53,215 bases of DNA. It comes from an uncultured Bacteriovorax sp. (GTDB lineage Bacteria; Bdellovibrionota; Bacteriovoracia; Bacteriovoracales; Bacteriovoracaceae). Below are positions 51,786 through 53,215 of the stretch, piece by piece. The stretch is from the NCBI GenBank assembly GCA_946480715.1, contig CAMLKK010000021.1:1-53215 (forward strand). The letters run 5' to 3'. A model generated the notes under the pieces. The model had not been told where the DNA came from, searched no databases, and worked only from the letters and a program-made list of their open reading frames with translations. The stretch's first letter is position 1; every line of letters begins with the position of its first letter. The translations under genes were made by a program, and so were the position numbers.

Positions 51786-51920
51786 TTAAGTGCCTCTAAA
51801 AAAAAAGAGCCAGATAAGAGCACAAAAAAATGCAGGAACGCCTAAGATGTACATTAATACCGGAACACCAACTCTTCCTTCGATGTTCTTGATGAATGTC
51901 ACTGCGTTTGCTTTCTTCAT
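51786..51920 (-). CDS. 44-residue membrane protein
   Basis: A short gene starting MKKANAVTFIKNIEGRVGVP, followed by one strongly hydrophobic helix (VLMYILGVPAFFCALIWLFF) and the end FRGT. It has the basic-then-helix layout of small inner-membrane proteins. GAGAG lies 2 nt before the ATG, a close but possible ribosome site. A weak hairpin AAACT/AGTTT with T residues follows the stop. It fills most of the otherwise empty 51641-52004 stretch and lies downstream of the stress gene on the same strand. Confidence 0.6.
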   Translation of the reverse strand: MKKANAVTFIKNIEGRVGVPVLMYILGVPAFFCALIWLFFFRGT

Positions 51921-51963
51921 TACTCTCTCGACTTTCATTAACCTTATTAAAACCTTTATAAAA

Positions 51964-52003
51964 ATCTTTGCTCAAAACCGATTTTACAATTTTGAGCAAA
52001 GAT
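51964..52003 (-). terminator. Rho-independent terminator of the stress gene
   Basis: A 14-bp perfect stem (51964-51977 with 51990-52003; core CTTTGCTCAAAA/TTTTGAGCAAAG) and 12-nt loop, followed on the minus strand by TTTTTA. It begins 1 nt from the stop codon of the general-stress gene. Confidence 0.88.
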
Positions 52004-52004
52004 C

Positions 52005-52541
52005 CTATGCCTTCGCTTCTGAGGACGAGGCAATATCTTGTGCTCCAGTGTTTACTAAAAGCGATTTTGCTTCTTTAATCGCTTCATCAGATTCACAGTG
52101 AATGGAAAGAAGAATTCCTCCGTTCTTTACATGTCCTTCAAATCTTTTAGCTTCATATTCCGGAATGCCTAAACCAATAAGCGCTCCGCTAATTCCACCA
52201 ATTGTTCCGCCGACTCCAGCTCCAGCAACTGCGGCCATGATTGGTCCTGCTGCTACAAGTGGTCCGACTCCTGGTATTGCCAGGGCACCCATACCTGCCA
52301 ACCAACCAAGCGTTCCGCCTAGAACAACACCAGTGCTCGCACCAGCAGTTGCTCCTTCAGGAGCTTTGGTTGATTTTTCATGGGCAAATTCTCGTGTTGA
52401 GTCCTTATCAGGCATCAAGACGGATATATCTGCACTTCTAAATCCGGCCATCTTCAAGCGATCTACTGCTGTTTCCGTAGACATTCTGCTTTTGAAGATC
52501 CCGAACACTGATACTTTTTTTGTCTCGTTCATCATGTTCAC
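52005..52541 (-). CDS. General stress protein, YflT/DUF1269-like, with Gly-zipper region
   Basis: A protein of about 178 residues. The N-terminal KVSVFGIFKSRMSTETAVDRL and FRSADISVLMPD match the YflT-type ferredoxin-like domain. A Gly/Ala-rich region (about 65-130, GGTLGWLAGMGALAIPG) could insert in membranes as Gly zippers. The C-terminal strand-helix (GGILLSIHCESDEAIKEAKSLL) completes the domain. AGGAG suits the GTG at 52541 with a 6-nt spacer; ATG at 52535 or TTG at 52547 are alternatives. It starts a few nt after the BON gene, so the two form an operon. Confidence 0.78.
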   Translation of the reverse strand: MNMMNETKKVSVFGIFKSRMSTETAVDRLKMAGFRSADISVLMPDKDSTREFAHEKSTKAPEGATAGASTGVVLGGTLGWLAGMGALAIPGVGPLVAAGPIMAAVAGAGVGGTIGGISGALIGLGIPEYEAKRFEGHVKNGGILLSIHCESDEAIKEAKSLLVNTGAQDIASSSEAKA

Positions 52542-52550
52542 GATCAACTC

Positions 52551-52919
52551 CTACTTCGTTACCACGATCTGATTGTGCAGACGGTGGTTAGGTGCAATTG
52601 ATGTTGCAATTGAAACCAGTTTTGCTTTTTCAGCTTTATTTTTTACTGGTCCCTTTAATGTGACGTCCGATCCTCTCACGATAATTTTTACGTTTTTAGC
52701 GTAGAGTGAAAGATCGTTTTGTTTAGTAACTTGACGACGAATTGAACGAGCAAGTTCCACTGATGCTTTATCATTTGATTGATCTTCCGCAGTCAGTTCA
52801 TTTCTGTTCAAATCTCTTTTGTTAATGGCAGTGTTATCCGGCTTAATGTTATTGATTGAAGCACCAGCAGTTCCGCTGAAGACAATCGCACATATGACTA
52901 AAACCAGTTTCCACTTCAT
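52551..52919 (-). CDS. Exported BON-domain protein
   Basis: A 122-residue protein with a signal peptide (MKWKLVLVICAIVFSGTAGA). A BON domain of about 70 residues follows: VELARSIRRQVTKQNDLSLYAKNVKIIVRGSDVTLKG then AEKAKLVSIATSIAP, given here as two separate segments. BON proteins bind phospholipid or act in osmotic/envelope stress (OsmY-like). Start is the ATG at 52919, with GGAG 9 nt upstream. The next gene follows within 10 nt. Confidence 0.88.
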   Translation of the reverse strand: MKWKLVLVICAIVFSGTAGASINNIKPDNTAINKRDLNRNELTAEDQSNDKASVELARSIRRQVTKQNDLSLYAKNVKIIVRGSDVTLKGPVKNKAEKAKLVSIATSIAPNHRLHNQIVVTK

Positions 52920-53215
52920 TTTCTTTTTCTCCTCGTGTCGTGAAGCGTGTCCCGCTTTCATCAATCACACGAGGACATAGAGCAAGGGTTATGCCAAAAA
53001 TGAAAAACACCTCTAACAAATTCAAATTTGGATAATCGGACAAAATGGTACATTGCTCTGGGGCTACTTGATTTGCGTTATCCGACCAATTTGCCCCGTG
53101 AATTGCTTGTGATGTACCAACTTGTAACTCATTGGAAGGAATGAGGAATTTCGCATTTTGATGTTAGGAAAAGTAAGAATTATACCGTTTGACAGACCCG
53201 AGTGTTGAGCACTCG
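52920..53215. other. Gene-free end of the window
   Basis: About 296 bp without a convincing gene. It holds an inverted repeat GGGGC (53060-53064)/GCCCC (53093-53097) with a 28-nt spacer. It presumably contains the promoter of the BON operon, but hexamers cannot be assigned with confidence. Confidence 0.4.

Noticed and set aside
51768..51845. Plus-strand 25-residue frame with a good GGAAGGGA ribosome-like site
   Set aside because: It is Lys-rich, very short, and overlaps the 3' end of the better-supported 44-residue membrane protein on the minus strand.
1..53215. CRISPR arrays, insertion sequences, toxin-antitoxin or known defence systems
   Set aside because: No regularly spaced repeats, transposase motifs or defence-family proteins were seen on either strand.

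Overview
The window is a chromosomal stretch of a low-GC Gram-negative bacterium. It has outer-membrane two-partner secretion, several lipoproteins, a periplasmic lytic transglycosylase and many exported hydrolases. Gene content (secreted phospholipase D-like, nuclease, peptidase and polysaccharide-lyase-like proteins, a soluble chemotaxis cluster, a malate synthase-isocitrate lyase fusion) would fit Bdellovibrionota, for example a Bacteriovorax/Peredibacter relative. That placement is inference; no marker gene in the window proves it. I see no insertion sequence, prophage or CRISPR array.

Layout. 1-2.6 kb: 3' part of tRNA-Ala(GGC) followed by a long inverted repeat, a GNAT acetyltransferase, a polysaccharide-lyase-like lipoprotein and a YggU protein. 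2.6-8.4 kb (minus): a two-partner secretion locus (TpsA, TpsB) with a FecR-domain/beta-barrel protein. 8.6-11.3 kb (minus): hemN and a PepSY membrane protein. 11.5-14.1 kb: an exported alpha/beta-hydrolase-like protein convergent with a CAP-domain lipoprotein. 14.2-16.7 kb (minus): NnrS and a DmeR/DmeF cobalt/nickel efflux pair with a clear palindromic operator. 16.7-20.3 kb: exported Ntn-hydrolase, M14 carboxypeptidase, MAPEG protein, a stand-alone kinase ATPase domain and a short unknown protein.

20.4-29.9 kb holds a chemotaxis cluster: CheY, CheR, a hybrid CheA, CheW, CheB, two HPt proteins and a membrane-free PAS chemoreceptor, with one minus-strand gene of unknown function inside and a strong terminator at the end. 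29.9-33.1 kb carries an exported metallo-beta-lactamase-fold enzyme, two unknown exported proteins and a lytic transglycosylase. 33.3-37.9 kb is the glyoxylate shunt as one 981-residue malate synthase-isocitrate lyase polypeptide, divergent from a RamB/ScfR-type regulator. 37.9-41.0 kb: a three-gene envelope/stress operon and an MFS exporter. 41.2-47.4 kb is the most unusual block: two coupled phospholipase D-type lipoproteins, the second fused to a lamin-tail domain and a complete amidohydrolase domain, convergent with an exported endonuclease/exonuclease/phosphatase-family enzyme. 47.6-53.2 kb: a CHASE-PAS histidine kinase, a cysteine hydrolase, an exported six-hairpin-type protein, a 44-residue membrane protein, and a general-stress/BON pair.

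Two expression themes recur. Several genes have no Shine-Dalgarno sequence but carry a -10-like hexamer exactly 6 nt before the ATG, suggesting leaderless mRNAs. Two other genes have their Shine-Dalgarno sequence locked in a hairpin. Five convergent gene pairs overlap at their stop codons, showing a very compact arrangement.
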